Assembly: GCA_913041415.1 (NCBI GenBank)
Contig: CAJWHS010000015.1
Location: forward strand, 1 to 39,401
Reading direction: 5' to 3'
Source of the DNA: an uncultured Acidimicrobiaceae bacterium
GTDB taxonomy: Bacteria; Actinomycetota; Acidimicrobiia; Acidimicrobiales; Aldehydirespiratoraceae
DNA length: 39,401 nt
The position numbers and the translations under genes were made by a program. Positions 23,614-33,000 of the stretch are shown in pieces. Below the pieces are notes generated by a model that was given only the letters and a program-made list of their open reading frames with translations, ran no database searches and was not told the origin of the DNA. How positions within the stretch are numbered: the stretch's first letter is position 1; each line of letters opens with the position of its first letter.

Positions 23614-26072
23614 CAGTCGCACGCCTCACATGCTTCGGGGTTCTCCAGCGAGCAGGCGATGGCCTCTTCGTCGGTGAACATCTTCTTTTCGGGAGCGGGC
23701 TGCCCACCGCCGGTGGGGCCACCCGAGCCACCGGCGGTGGCCTTGTTGATCTTGGTCGCCGGGCGAGAACGCAGGTAGTAGGTGGTCTTGAGACCGGCCT
23801 TCCAGGCGTACATGTACATCGACGAGAGCTTGCCGATGGTGGGCGACTCCATGAAGAGGTTGAGCGACTGGCTCTGATCGATGAAGGCGCCGCGGTCGGC
23901 GGCCATCTCGATCAAGCTCTTCATCGGGATCTCCCACGCCGTGCGGTAGATCGCCTTGAGATCGTCGGGAATTCGGTCGACGTCTTGGATCGAACCCTCG
24001 GACTTCTTGACCTCGGCGATCATCTCGGCGTCCCACAGGCCCCGGCTCTGGAGTTCCTTGACCAAGTGGCGGTTGATCTGCATGAACTCGCCCGAGAGGG
24101 TCTCACGCTTGAAGAGGTTCGAGACCTGGGGCTCGATGCACTCGTAGCAGCCGGCGATCGAGGCGATCGTTGCGGTCGGGGCGATGGCGATCATGAGTGA
24201 GTTGCGAAGACCGTGGGCCTTGATGCGCTCACGCAGCAGCTCCCAACGCTCGGTGTCGGAGGGCTCGACGCCCCACAGGTCGAACTGCAGGTCGCCGTTG
24301 GCGGCACGGGTCTCGGGGAAGGCAGCGTGGGCGCCGTTGGCCTCAGCCAGTTCGGTGGAAGCCCACAGGGCGTTGAAGTAGATCTCCTCGGAGATTCGAC
24401 GGCTGACGTCGCGAGCGACGGGGCTGTCGAACGGGACGCCGAGCTTGAAGAAGACGTCCTGGAGGCCCATCAGGCCCAGGCCGACCGGGCGCCAGCGGGC
24501 GTTGGACACGCCGGCCTCGTCGGTCGGGTAGTAGTTGATGTCGATGACCCGATCGAGAAAGGGCACTACCTGGCGGACGACCTCGCCGAGACGCTCGTAG
24601 TCCACGCCGGCGACTCCGTCGGTTTCGGCGACGAACTCACCGAGGTTGACCGAACCGAGGTTGCACACCGCCGTCTCGGACTGCGAAGTCACCTCGAGGA
24701 TTTCGGTGCAGAGGTTCGACAGGTGCACGACCCGGTCGCGGGCGTTGCCCTCAGCGGCGGTGCCGGGACCCGTCTGGTTGCACTTTTCGTTGCTGGGATC
24801 CTTGAAGGTCATCCAGCCGTTGCCCGTCTCGGCCAGCGTCTTCATCATGCGCTGGTAGAGCTGACGGGCCGGAACCTGCTTTTCGAAGCGGCCGTCGGCC
24901 TCGGCCTGCTCGTAGATGGCGCGGAACTCCTCGCCGAAGGTGTCGATGAGCTCGGGGACCCGCTTGGGATCGAAGAGGCTCCACTGCCAGTCCTTTTCGA
25001 CCCGCTCCATGAAGAGGTCGGGGATCCAGTTGGCGAGGTTGATGTTGTGGGTGCGGCGGGCATGGTCGCCGGTGTTGTCGCGCAGCTCGAGGAACTGGTC
25101 GATGTCGGCGTGCCAGCTTTCGAGGTAGACGCAAGCGGCTCCCTTGCGGCGACCGCCCTGGTTGACGGCGGCGACCGAGGCGTCGAGGGTCTTGAGCCAC
25201 GGGATGATGCCGTTGCTGAGGCCGTTGGTGCCAACGATCAGGCTGTTCTTAGAGCGGATTCGGTGCCAGGCGACGCCGATACCGCCGGCGAACTTCGAGA
25301 GGCGGGCGATGTCGGTGTAGCGCTTGTAGATGCCCTCGAGGGAATCCTCGGGCGAGTCGAGCAGGTAGCAGCTGGACATCTGCGGGTGGGTCGTGCCCGA
25401 GTTGAACAGGGTGGGCGACGACGGAAGGTAGGCCAGCGACGACATGAGGTCGTAGAACTTGATGGCCTCGTCGGCGTCGGTGGACAGGCCACAGGCAACC
25501 CGCAGGAAGAAGTACTGCGGGGTCTCGATGACCTTGCGGGTCTCGGGGTGGCGGAGAAGGTAGCGGTCATAGACCGTGCGCAGGCCGAAGAACTCGAAGT
25601 TCTTGTCGCGCTGGGAGTTGATGGCGGCGTTGAGTTCGGGGGCGTTGGTGGCGACGAACTCGAGGACGTCGTCGCCGATCAGGCCGAGGGTGTGGCCGAG
25701 GGTGACCGACTCCGAGAACCAGGGGACGTTCTGGTTGCGAACTTCTTTGTCGACATAGGTCGCCAACATGCGGGCGGCAAGCCTGGAGTAGTTGGGCTCC
25801 TCGACGATGAGGCCGGCTGCGGTGCGGATCGACAGCTCATCGAGCTCCTGGGTGGTGGAACCGTCGGCGAGCGCCGAGATCGTGCGGGTGGAGACGACCA
25901 TCGGGTCGACGCCCATCAGGCCCTCGGAGGCGCGGGCGATGGCGTTGACGATTTTATTGAGATCGACGGGTTCGAGCGAGCCGTTGCGCTTCTTCACCCG
26001 CATGGTGGTGGCCGTTTCGACCGCCGTGCCGTTGTCGCCGACTGCGGACAGTCGGTCCTCCGTGATCGCCAT
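23613..26072 (-). CDS. nrdA: Class I ribonucleotide reductase large subunit
   Basis: An 819-residue catalytic subunit reducing ribonucleoside diphosphates. An N-terminal ATP-cone (about 24-115, KKRNGSLEPVDLNKIVNAI) gives overall activity control by ATP/dATP. The substrate-site cysteines appear in QMSSCYLL and HLSNLCTEIL (with the Glu), and NLGSVNLGEF and APTATIASIAGCYECIEP follow. The C-terminus carries a flexible Gly/Pro linker, then the CEACD pair that relays electrons from thioredoxin. The sequence style is the eukaryote-like class Ia group. ATG 26072 is preceded by AGAGGGG. It is the first gene of an nrdAB operon facing a MarR gene across 308 bp. Confidence 0.97.
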   Translation of the reverse strand: MAITEDRLSAVGDNGTAVETATTMRVKKRNGSLEPVDLNKIVNAIARASEGLMGVDPMVVSTRTISALADGSTTQELDELSIRTAAGLIVEEPNYSRLAARMLATYVDKEVRNQNVPWFSESVTLGHTLGLIGDDVLEFVATNAPELNAAINSQRDKNFEFFGLRTVYDRYLLRHPETRKVIETPQYFFLRVACGLSTDADEAIKFYDLMSSLAYLPSSPTLFNSGTTHPQMSSCYLLDSPEDSLEGIYKRYTDIARLSKFAGGIGVAWHRIRSKNSLIVGTNGLSNGIIPWLKTLDASVAAVNQGGRRKGAACVYLESWHADIDQFLELRDNTGDHARRTHNINLANWIPDLFMERVEKDWQWSLFDPKRVPELIDTFGEEFRAIYEQAEADGRFEKQVPARQLYQRMMKTLAETGNGWMTFKDPSNEKCNQTGPGTAAEGNARDRVVHLSNLCTEILEVTSQSETAVCNLGSVNLGEFVAETDGVAGVDYERLGEVVRQVVPFLDRVIDINYYPTDEAGVSNARWRPVGLGLMGLQDVFFKLGVPFDSPVARDVSRRISEEIYFNALWASTELAEANGAHAAFPETRAANGDLQFDLWGVEPSDTERWELLRERIKAHGLRNSLMIAIAPTATIASIAGCYECIEPQVSNLFKRETLSGEFMQINRHLVKELQSRGLWDAEMIAEVKKSEGSIQDVDRIPDDLKAIYRTAWEIPMKSLIEMAADRGAFIDQSQSLNLFMESPTIGKLSSMYMYAWKAGLKTTYYLRSRPATKINKATAGGSGGPTGGGQPAPEKKMFTDEEAIACSLENPEACEACD

Positions 26073-26174
26073 GAGTGCCCCTCTGGATTTCGCGCCGAGA
26101 TCACCAAGTCGGTCTGCAGAAGGCTCTCAGCATCACCTTCGTCCCGCCCCGGACAGGTGATGGCCGGGTGAAAC

Positions 26175-26204
26175 ATTACACCCCCGTAATTACGCCTCCG
26201 TCAA
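26175..26204 (-). promoter_or_regulatory. nrdAB promoter TTGACG-18-TGTAAT
   Basis: On the minus strand TTGACG (26204 to 26199), an 18-nt spacer containing the palindrome GTAATTAC, and TGTAAT (26180 to 26175) form the best sigma-70-like promoter in the window. The leader to the nrdA ATG would be about 95 nt. Confidence 0.6.
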
Positions 26205-26344
26205 GGGGGGCGCCCAGGTTTTCTAGAAATCCTCGTGTTTCCAGCGGAAATCGGGGTTATCCCCAAATTACGCACAGTGACAAAACCTGTCGTGGAGGTG
26301 ATTTTGGGGTGCTTTCCACAGTCTGTGTATCGGCGCTACACAAC

Positions 26345-26373
26345 TTCAACGTTGAAACGAAAGCCACTAAGTT
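26345..26373 (+). promoter_or_regulatory. MarR-gene promoter with perfect 12-bp palindrome over the -35
   Basis: TTCAAC, 17 nt, TAAGTT (26368-26373), ending 7 nt before ATG 26381. TTCAACGTTGAA (26345-26356) is a perfect palindrome covering the -35, the form and place expected of a MarR autoregulatory operator. Confidence 0.6.
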
Positions 26374-26380
26374 GCTCGAC

Positions 26381-26881
26381 ATGTCATCCACTGTTCACAC
26401 GGGAACGCACGCCGGCGCTGGACCAGCCGACGTTCGCTGGCTTTCGGAGGCCGAACAGCTCGCCTGGCGGGGCTGGATCGACGCCAGCCGCCGCGTGCTC
26501 GCAGCCACCGATCGCCAACTCAAGCGCAACGCCGGCCTCACCACCGACGATTACGAGGTATTCGTGCGGCTGAGCGAGGCCGAGGGGCACCGACTGCGCA
26601 TGTCCGACCTCGCAAGTTCGGTCACCAACTCGCCGAGTCGGCTTTCGCAGCGGGTCGACCGTCTCAGCAGAAACGGCTACGTGGGCCGGGTTCGGAGCGA
26701 CACCGACGCCCGGGTCTGGTGGGTCGAACTCACCGCCGCCGGACGCGAGAAGTTGGAGGCTACGGCGCCCGGTCATGTCGAGGCCGTGCGGGAAGCGTTC
26801 ATCGACCGACTCGGAGCCGACGAGATCAAGGTCCTCGCCAGCGTCTTGCCGCGCTTAGTGGCGTCGCTCGAGAACGACTGA
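26381..26881 (+). CDS. MarR-family transcriptional regulator
   Basis: A 166-residue winged-helix dimeric regulator. A dimerisation helix (LAWRGWIDASRRVLAATDRQLKR) precedes TTDDYEVFVRLSEAEGHRLRMSDLASSV, read in two parts, the recognition helix NSPSRLSQRVDRLSRNGYV, and the wing VRSDTDARVWWVELTAAGRE, where D704-equivalent Asp/Arg pairs (DTDAR) are the MarR signature. A C-terminal helix closes the dimer. The frame is open from 26075, but that would read through the nrd control region; ATG 26381 has a -10 box 7 nt upstream and fits the family length. Targets are unknown; its own palindrome, and possibly nrdAB, are candidates. The ligand is not predictable. Confidence 0.92.
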   Translation: MSSTVHTGTHAGAGPADVRWLSEAEQLAWRGWIDASRRVLAATDRQLKRNAGLTTDDYEVFVRLSEAEGHRLRMSDLASSVTNSPSRLSQRVDRLSRNGYVGRVRSDTDARVWWVELTAAGREKLEATAPGHVEAVREAFIDRLGADEIKVLASVLPRLVASLEND

Positions 26882-26911
26882 GCCAGTCGGCGTCGTGGCT
26901 TCGGCGCGCCC

Positions 26912-27391
26912 TCAGTGGGGGGTCAGCCGAAAGATCCGGAACTGACGATCGGTGATGCCCGTATAGGCCTGCCAGCCGCCGAAGTGGGCGAGTGCCTCTT
27001 GCCACCCCTCCTCGCGAGCCTCGCCCTCGAGCAGCGTGGCCGTCGCCGGCGTCGCGTTGCCGCGCACCAGGATCTCGCATTCGGGATGGGCGATCAGGTT
27101 TCCGGTCCAGGCCGGGTGTGGCTCGCGTGCGAAGTTCGACCCGACCACCACCCACGAGCCGTTCGAGCTCGGCACTGCTTCGAGCGGCGTCTCGCGACGC
27201 TTCCCTGATTTCGCACCGGTGGTGTAGAGCACGAGTCCGGCGCCCGGAACGAAGCGGCCCCGGGTGAGTTTGTTCATCGCCTTGTGCATGGGCGGAATGA
27301 CCTTGGGGGCGACTGCCCGGAACCAATCTTTGGTGACGATCTTGGCGAGCGCGTCGTCGGCTCCCGCTCGCGGTTTCGGTGTGTCGGACAT
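26912..27391 (-). CDS. Deazaflavin-dependent nitroreductase family protein (Ddn/DUF385-like)
   Basis: A 159-residue split-barrel protein of the actinobacterial F420-binding FDOR-A/Ddn group. LVLYTTGAKSGKRRETPLEAV at about 53-73, read in two parts, WVVVGSNFAREPHPAW and NLIAHPECEI are the family's characteristic strands, and the C-terminus carries YTGITDRQFRIFRL. Such proteins bind F420 and reduce quinones, nitroaromatics or other electrophiles, often at the membrane. The ORF extends upstream to 27649, overlapping the divergent oxygenase, so ATG 27391 is chosen. It is convergent with the MarR gene and divergent from the 2OG oxygenase by 61 bp. Confidence 0.88.
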   Translation of the reverse strand: MSDTPKPRAGADDALAKIVTKDWFRAVAPKVIPPMHKAMNKLTRGRFVPGAGLVLYTTGAKSGKRRETPLEAVPSSNGSWVVVGSNFAREPHPAWTGNLIAHPECEILVRGNATPATATLLEGEAREEGWQEALAHFGGWQAYTGITDRQFRIFRLTPH

Positions 27392-27440
27392 GGCGTCAGC
27401 GTCACACGGATACGCCTCCGGGCGCCAACGTCGTCGGCGG

Positions 27441-27446
27441 TAGAGT
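27441..27446 (+). promoter_or_regulatory. -10 box TAGAGT for the 2OG oxygenase
   Basis: TAGAGT ends 6 nt before the ATG at 27453. No Shine-Dalgarno lies between them, so a leaderless transcript is likely. Confidence 0.55.
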
Positions 27447-27452
27447 GACCGG

Positions 27453-28430
27453 ATGGAGATCCTTGACGTCGATCTACTCGCCTTCGAGACCGGAAGCGTC
27501 GAGGAACGCCGCTCGGTCGTCGATGGTGTGCTTCGCAGCCTCGTCACCGGCTTCGTCTTCGTGGAACACGACCTGTCGGTCGATCTCATCGATGAGGCGT
27601 ATGCGCAGCTCGAGGCGTTTTTCACCCTCCCCCAGGAGCGCAAGGACACCTATGTCGTGCCTGGCTCCAACGGGCAGAGCGGCTACACGGGCCTGCTGGT
27701 CGAGACGGCGGCGGTCGCCGACGTACCCGACTGGAAGGAGATGCTCAACTGGGGGGCACCTCTCGGCGATGGTCACCCGCTGCGGGCGAAGTATCCCCAC
27801 CGCTACGGTCCGCCGACCCTTCCCGAGCGCGACTTGCCGGGTGTCCACGACCTCTTGATGCACTTCCATCACAGCGTCGCCGACCTGCAGCGTCGTGTCC
27901 TCCGGATCATCGCCGAAGGGCTCGGGGTCCACGAAACCTTCTTCGACGAGATGCTCACTGATGGCGCCACCCTCACCCGGGCAATCCACTACCCCGCAAT
28001 GGAGCAGGCACCCGGTGAACAGCATGTCTGGGCTGGCGAACACGCCGACATCAATCTCATCACGGCGTTGCCCCGCGCCACGGCGGCCGGTCTGCAGCTC
28101 AAGACCCCCGACGGCGAGTGGTCCGACGTCGCCCCGCCGGAGGGCTCTGCGATCATCAACACCGGTCTGATGCTCGAGCGATTGACCAATGGCATGATCC
28201 TGTCCGGGATTCATCGTGTCGTTTCGGGTGCGGGCCAGCAGGGCGATCGCTATTCGGTCGTGCAGTTCGCCCACCCGACGCCATGGACGATTCTGGCGCC
28301 GATGCCGAGCACCGTGACGGCAGAAAATCCGCTGCGGTACAGTGCGATCGCTGCGAGCGATGCGCTCGACAAGGTCCTCTACGAGATCAACCTGGCGGAG
28401 GACGGCCGCCGGGTCGACGCCGACGACTGA
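27453..28430 (+). CDS. 2-oxoglutarate/Fe(II)-dependent oxygenase (isopenicillin-N-synthase-like)
   Basis: A 325-residue double-stranded beta-helix oxygenase. The iron triad is H197, D199 (GEHADINLITAL) and H254 (SGIHRVV). The 2-oxoglutarate-binding pair R266-Y-S268 (DRYSVVQF) is the RxS motif of the DIOX/IPNS-like family. The N-terminal DIOX_N half contains TGFVFVEHDLS and FFTLPQERKD. The enzyme probably hydroxylates or desaturates a small molecule; plant-type family members act on diverse acids, so no substrate is proposed. ATG 27453 has a -10 box 6 nt upstream and is divergent from the Ddn-like gene. Confidence 0.92.
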   Translation: MEILDVDLLAFETGSVEERRSVVDGVLRSLVTGFVFVEHDLSVDLIDEAYAQLEAFFTLPQERKDTYVVPGSNGQSGYTGLLVETAAVADVPDWKEMLNWGAPLGDGHPLRAKYPHRYGPPTLPERDLPGVHDLLMHFHHSVADLQRRVLRIIAEGLGVHETFFDEMLTDGATLTRAIHYPAMEQAPGEQHVWAGEHADINLITALPRATAAGLQLKTPDGEWSDVAPPEGSAIINTGLMLERLTNGMILSGIHRVVSGAGQQGDRYSVVQFAHPTPWTILAPMPSTVTAENPLRYSAIAASDALDKVLYEINLAEDGRRVDADD

Positions 28431-28541
28431 CTCCGCTGGCTGCAGCGACCCGGACCACGCCTTCGTTGATGACGTCCTCCTCGCCCATCTGGTGCGGCAT
28501 GCCGGGACGCTGTCGACGCAGCGGCGACGCCGGACCTGGCA

Positions 28542-29286
28542 TCAGGCCATCGTGAGGCCGCCGCTGACCGAAAGGGTCTGGCCGGTGATGAAGAGGGCTT
28601 CATCGTGGGTGGAGACGGTGGCGCCGTACGCGATCTCGTCGGGCTGCGCCATCCGGCCGATCGGCGTGGCACGGTCGAGCCCGCCGACGATCTTGGCCGG
28701 AAGCTCGCCTTGTTCACTCATCTCCCGGATGAGGGTCGTGTCGGTCGGGCCGGGACACACGACGTTGCAGGTGCCGCCCTTCTTCGCGGTCTCTCGGGCG
28801 ATCGTCTTGGTGAATCCGTCTACGCCGGCCTTCGCGCCGGCGTAGACGGATTCGAGCGAACCGCCGACCCGAGCCGCATCCGAGGCGAAGTTCACGATTC
28901 GGCCCCAGCTGCGTTCGGTCATGCCCGGAAGGACGGCGTGGCAAGTGCGCAGGGTGCCCTTGTAGTTGATGTCGATGATCGTGTCCCAGAAGTCCTCGTC
29001 GGTGTCGACAAAGCGCACGAATCGATCGAACCCGGCGCAGTTGACGAGCACGTCGACTGGGCCGAGGTCGGTCTCGATCGCCGAGACCATGTCGCGTACG
29101 CCGTCGGAGTCGGCGACATCGCAGCGGTAGGCGTTGGCCGTCGAGCTCGTCGGCCAACGCCTCGGCCTCGGTGGTGAGCGGGTCGGCCAGGACGACTCGG
29201 CGGTCCTAGGCGTGGAGCCGGCGGGCGACGGCGGCACCGATGCTGCGGGCGCCGCCGGCGACGAGCGCGACTCGAGGTTCAGTCAT
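28542..29286 (-). pseudogene. SDR-family dehydrogenase, broken by amber codon and frameshift
   Basis: Starting at ATG 29286 the frame reads TEPRVALVAGGARSIGAAVA, the expected SDR start, but meets TAG at 29206-29208 where homologues have Gly/Glu after RRLHA. It then continues DRRVVLADPLTTEAEALADEL before the reading shifts near 29135-29150 into the frame encoding NAYRCDVADSDGV. From there the gene is intact: NCAGFD, YxxxK in SVYAGAKAG, NVVCPGPTDT and a C-terminal GQTLSVSGGLTMA. The intact part resembles 3-hydroxyacyl-CoA-type SDRs such as BadH. Two lesions suggest a pseudogene, although base-call errors in GC-rich DNA could produce the same picture. It converges with the oxygenase gene. Confidence 0.75.
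28812..28853. repeat. Perfect 17-bp inverted repeat in the broken SDR gene
   Basis: The 17-nt arms 28812-28828 and 28837-28853 are exact reverse complements around an 8-nt CCTTCGCG spacer. In the gene they encode ESVYAGAKAGVDGF, which includes the catalytic Tyr and Lys, so codon choice on both sides of the active site is mirror-symmetric. Confidence 0.9.
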
Positions 29287-29374
29287 GGTGCGACCCTCCC
29301 ACAGCCCGTCGGTGACGATGCGGACCGGCACCCGCAGGGCGTCGAGCCGAGCGCACGCGGTGACGTGAGTGGCC

Positions 29375-29380
29375 TACGAT
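29375..29380 (+). promoter_or_regulatory. -10 box TACGAT for the AIM24-family gene
   Basis: TACGAT ends 6 nt before ATG 29387, which supports that start over the in-frame ATG-like start at 29369. Confidence 0.5.
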
Positions 29381-29386
29381 CGCCGC

Positions 29387-30070
29387 ATGGAGATCCAACT
29401 GCGACACAACCCCTCGTTCTCGGTGGCGCGCGCCATCCTCGGTCCCTCTGAGGCGATCCGAGCCGAATCGGGCGCCATGATGGCGATGGCCGCCGACCTC
29501 AATCTCGACGCGAAGATCGAGGGTGGCCTGATGAAGGGCCTCAAACGCAGTGTCCTCGGTGGCGAGTCGTTGTTCATGACGACGGCGACGGCCTCAGCCC
29601 ACGGCGGCTGGATCGACTTCGCTCCCTCGTTGCCGGGTGACGTCACCGTCTTCGACGTCACCCCCGAAATGCCGTTGCTCATCCAGAAGGGCTCGTTCTT
29701 GTGCGCCGAGATGGGTGTGGAGATCGACACCCAGTGGGGCGGGATGCGCAACCTCATCGGTGGCGAGGGCGGTTTCCTCCTGCGGGCGAGCGGGCAGGGG
29801 AAGGTCGTGCTGTCGTGTTACGGCGCGCTCGACCGCTTTGAGTTGCAGCCCGGCCAGCAGGTGGTCGTCGACACGAACCACATGGTCGCCTTCGCCGAGA
29901 GCGTCCAGATGGAGCTCACGCGGGCCAGCGACTCGTTCATGAAGTCGGCAAAGACCGGCGAGGGCTTCGTGTTCATGTTCACCGGACCGGGCGAGCTGAT
30001 GATGCAGTCGCGCAACCCCGATGAAATCGTGCAGTACATCTACCGGAACATGCCGGCCAGTCGTAACTGA
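29387..30070 (+). CDS. AIM24/TIGR00266-family protein
   Basis: A 227-residue beta-rich protein of the AIM24 family (TIGR00266, formerly DUF124). Typical elements are ILGPSEAIRAESGAMMAM near residues 15-32, GGLMKGLKRSVLGGESLFM, LLIQKGSFLCAEMGVEI, the glycine-rich GEGGFLLRASGQGKVVLSCYG in parts, VVVDTNHMVAFAESVQ and GEGFVFMFTGPGELMMQSRN. Family members form trimeric beta-barrel-like structures; a function is not established in bacteria. The start ATG 29387 fits the leaderless promoter spacing. It lies divergent to the broken SDR and convergent with ileS. Confidence 0.9.
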   Translation: MEIQLRHNPSFSVARAILGPSEAIRAESGAMMAMAADLNLDAKIEGGLMKGLKRSVLGGESLFMTTATASAHGGWIDFAPSLPGDVTVFDVTPEMPLLIQKGSFLCAEMGVEIDTQWGGMRNLIGGEGGFLLRASGQGKVVLSCYGALDRFELQPGQQVVVDTNHMVAFAESVQMELTRASDSFMKSAKTGEGFVFMFTGPGELMMQSRNPDEIVQYIYRNMPASRN

Positions 30071-30093
30071 CCGCCGCCTCCGGCAATCGCCGA

Positions 30094-33000
30094 TCAGCTG
30101 ACCTTCAGCGAGAAGCGCAGGGGCTCGCCGCCGACAGTGGCCTCGTGCGCCGACACGTCGTCAGGGCCGGCGCCCAGCGTGATCGACGTGCCGAGCACCT
30201 GTTCGGCGATGTAGGCCTCGTGGGTGCCGATTGCAGCGGCGACGGTGGCCGAGGCGGCGTCGATCCAGAGGTCGATGCGGTCGGTGACGACGAGATCCTC
30301 GGCCTTGCGGGCGTTCTGGATCTCGCGTACGACATCGCGGGCCAGGCCTTCGGCTTCGAGTTCGGGCGTGACGTCGGTGTCGAGTGTGACGACAGCATCG
30401 TTGGAGCGCAGCGCAGCAGCGACGACACCCTCGGGCGACTCGAGCGCCAGTTCGTACTCGTCGGGCTGGAGCAGGTGGCCGCCGACATCGACGGTGCCGT
30501 CATCGTTGGCGGTCCAGTCACCGGACCGGGCGGCGCCGAACACGGCCTGCACGTTCTTACCAAGGCGGGGTCCCAGGGCCTTGCCGTTGGGGCGAAGGAT
30601 GAAGGTGGCGAGGTCGCCGATCTCCTCGGTGACGTGAACGTCCTTGACGTTGAGTTCGTCGCGGAGCAGGTCGGCGAACGGCTCGAGGGTCGACGCGTCG
30701 CGGCCGGCGATCGTGACCGATGCAAGCGGGAGACGAACGCGGAGGCCTTGATCTTCGCGAAGGCGAAGACCGGTGGAGGCGACGTCGCGCAAACGGTCCA
30801 TGGCGGCGACAAGGCCAGGGTCGTCGCCGTAGGTCGCGACGGCGGGCCATGTCGACAGGTGCACCGACGGCGGCATGATGTCGTCCCCGTTGCACAGTCC
30901 CGACCAGATCTCCTCGGTGATCATCGGAAGGAACGGCGCTGCGACCTGGTTCAGCGTCACGAGCACGGTGAAGAGCGTGTCGAGTCCGGCGAGATCGGCC
31001 CCGCCCTCGCCTGTGCCCCAGAAGCGGTCGCGGCTGCGGCGGATGTACCAGTTGTTCAGGGCGTCGATGAAGGCCTGAATCTCCATGGCGGCGCCGGGGA
31101 GGTCGTAGTCGTCCATGTTCGCCTCGACTGCGGCGACGAGGTCGCGGGTCTTGGCGAGGATGTAGCGGTCGAGCAGATCGGCGTCAGGTCCCGGGTCGGG
31201 TGTGAATGTCGCTCGGTGGCCTTCGACGTTCGCGTACAGCGTGAAGAACGAGTAGGCGTTCCAGATCGGCAGGATCACCTGGCGCACGACATCGTCGATC
31301 GCCTGATCGGAGATTCGCGTATCGCCGCCGCGCACGATGTTGGTGGACATGAAGTACCACCGCAAGGCGTCGGAGCCCTGGTTCTCGAAGATCAACTCTG
31401 GCTCGGTGTAGTTCCGGAGCTTCTTCGAGAGCTTGGCGCCGTCGTCGGCGAGCAGGATCCCGTGACAGATGACGTTCTGGAACGCAGGACGGTCGAACAG
31501 CGCCGTGGCGAGCACGTGGAGCGTGTAGAACCAGCCGCGCGACTGGTTGATGTATTCGACGATGAAGTCGGCCGGGAAGTGTTCGTCGAACCAGTCCTTG
31601 TTCTCGAACGGGTAGTGCACCTGGGCGAACGGCATTGAGCCCGATTCGAACCAGCAGTCGAGGACCTCGGGCACGCGGCGCATCATCGACGCGCCGGTTG
31701 GGTCGTCGGGGTTGGGGCGCACGAGTTCGTCGATGTAGGGACGATGCAGGTTGGTTGGGCGGACGCCGAAGTCGGCCTCGAGTTCGTCCAGGCTGCCGTA
31801 GCAGTCCATGCGGGGATAGTCGGGGTTGTCGCTGACCCACACGGGGATCGGTGAGCCCCAGAACCGGTTCCGGCTGATCGACCAGTCGCGGGCGCCTTCG
31901 AGCCATTGGCCGAAGCGGCCGTTCTGGATGTGGCCGGGCACCCAGTTGATCGCCTGGTTGGTCTCGAGCATCCGGTCGCGGATGTCGGTGACCTTCACAT
32001 ACCAGGAAGGCATCGCCTTGTAGATGATCGGCGTGTCGGTGCGCCAGCAGTGCGGGTAGTTGTGGGTATAGCTGTCGTGGCGGACCAGCTGACCCGTTTC
32101 GCGCAGGTGCTTGATGATGCCGCTGTTGGCCTCGAGCACGTTCTGGCCGGCCCACTCGATGACGTCGTCGGTGAAGCGGCCCGAGTCGTCGACCGGCACG
32201 ACCATGCCGATGCCGGCTTCGCCGACCACCCGCTGGTCGTCCTCGCCGAAACCGGGGGCCATGTGCACGACGCCGGTGCCCTCGGAGGTGTCGATGAAGT
32301 CGCCTGCGAGGATCTGGAACGCTCGTTCGGTGCCGTGGTGCGGCTTGGTCGGGTCGACCTCGGCCATGTCGGCGAAGTACGGGAAGATCGGCGTGTAGGT
32401 GCGGCCGACGAGGTCGGAACCCTTGAGGATGCCGACCTGGGTGGCGTTCTCGAGCTGCTTTTCGTAGCTGCCGATGACAGCTTCGCCCAGCAGGTAGCGC
32501 GAGCCGTCACCGTCGAGCATCACGGCGTAGTCGAGTTCGGGGCCGACGGCGAGCGCGAGGTTCGAAGGCAGGGTCCACGGCGTGGTGGTCCAGGCGAGGA
32601 TCTTGGCGGGCGTGTCGGCATCGCCGGGAATGCCCGATGGGTCGTCGAGCTCGAAAGCGACGGTGACGGCCGGGTCCTGACGGGGGCGCGTGGCATCGTC
32701 GAGACGAATCTCGTGGTTCGACAGTGGGGTCTCCGCCCCCCAGCTGTACGGCAGCACGCGGTTGGACTGATAGATCAGCCCCTTGTCCCACAGCTGCTTG
32801 AACGCCCACATGACCGACTCCATGTAGTCGAGGTCCATGGTCTTGTAGTCGTTCTCGAAATCGACCCAGCGGGCCTGACGGGTGACCGTCTTCTCCCACT
32901 CCTGGGTGTGCTTCAGCACCGAGGTGCGGCAGTACTCGTTGAACCGCTCGATGCCGTAGTCGATGATCGACGCCCGGCCGCTGACGGGAAGGTCCTTCTC

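Larger units (their letters stand above)
26073..26380. other. 308-bp divergent control region between nrdA and the MarR gene
   Basis: This AT-richer stretch has no gene. It holds the nrdA promoter (26175-26204), the MarR promoter and palindrome (26345-26373), a TTTCTAGAAA palindrome at 26220-26229, TGTGTA/TACACA arms near 26325-26343, and two DnaA-box-like words, TTATCCCCA at 26257-26265 and CTTTCCACA at 26312-26320. No clear NrdR box was found. Confidence 0.6.

Noticed and set aside
24213-26171. 652-codon open frame on the plus strand across nrdA
   Set aside because: It is antisense to a clearly recognisable nrdA with all its motifs; long antisense frames are a by-product of GC-rich third codon positions. 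Its translation is Val/Glu/Gly/Asp-rich without domain features.
29206-29208. Amber codon in the SDR as pyrrolysine
   Set aside because: Nothing suggests pyrrolysine use in this lineage, the position is a surface-turn residue, and a frameshift follows, so a broken gene or sequence error is more likely.
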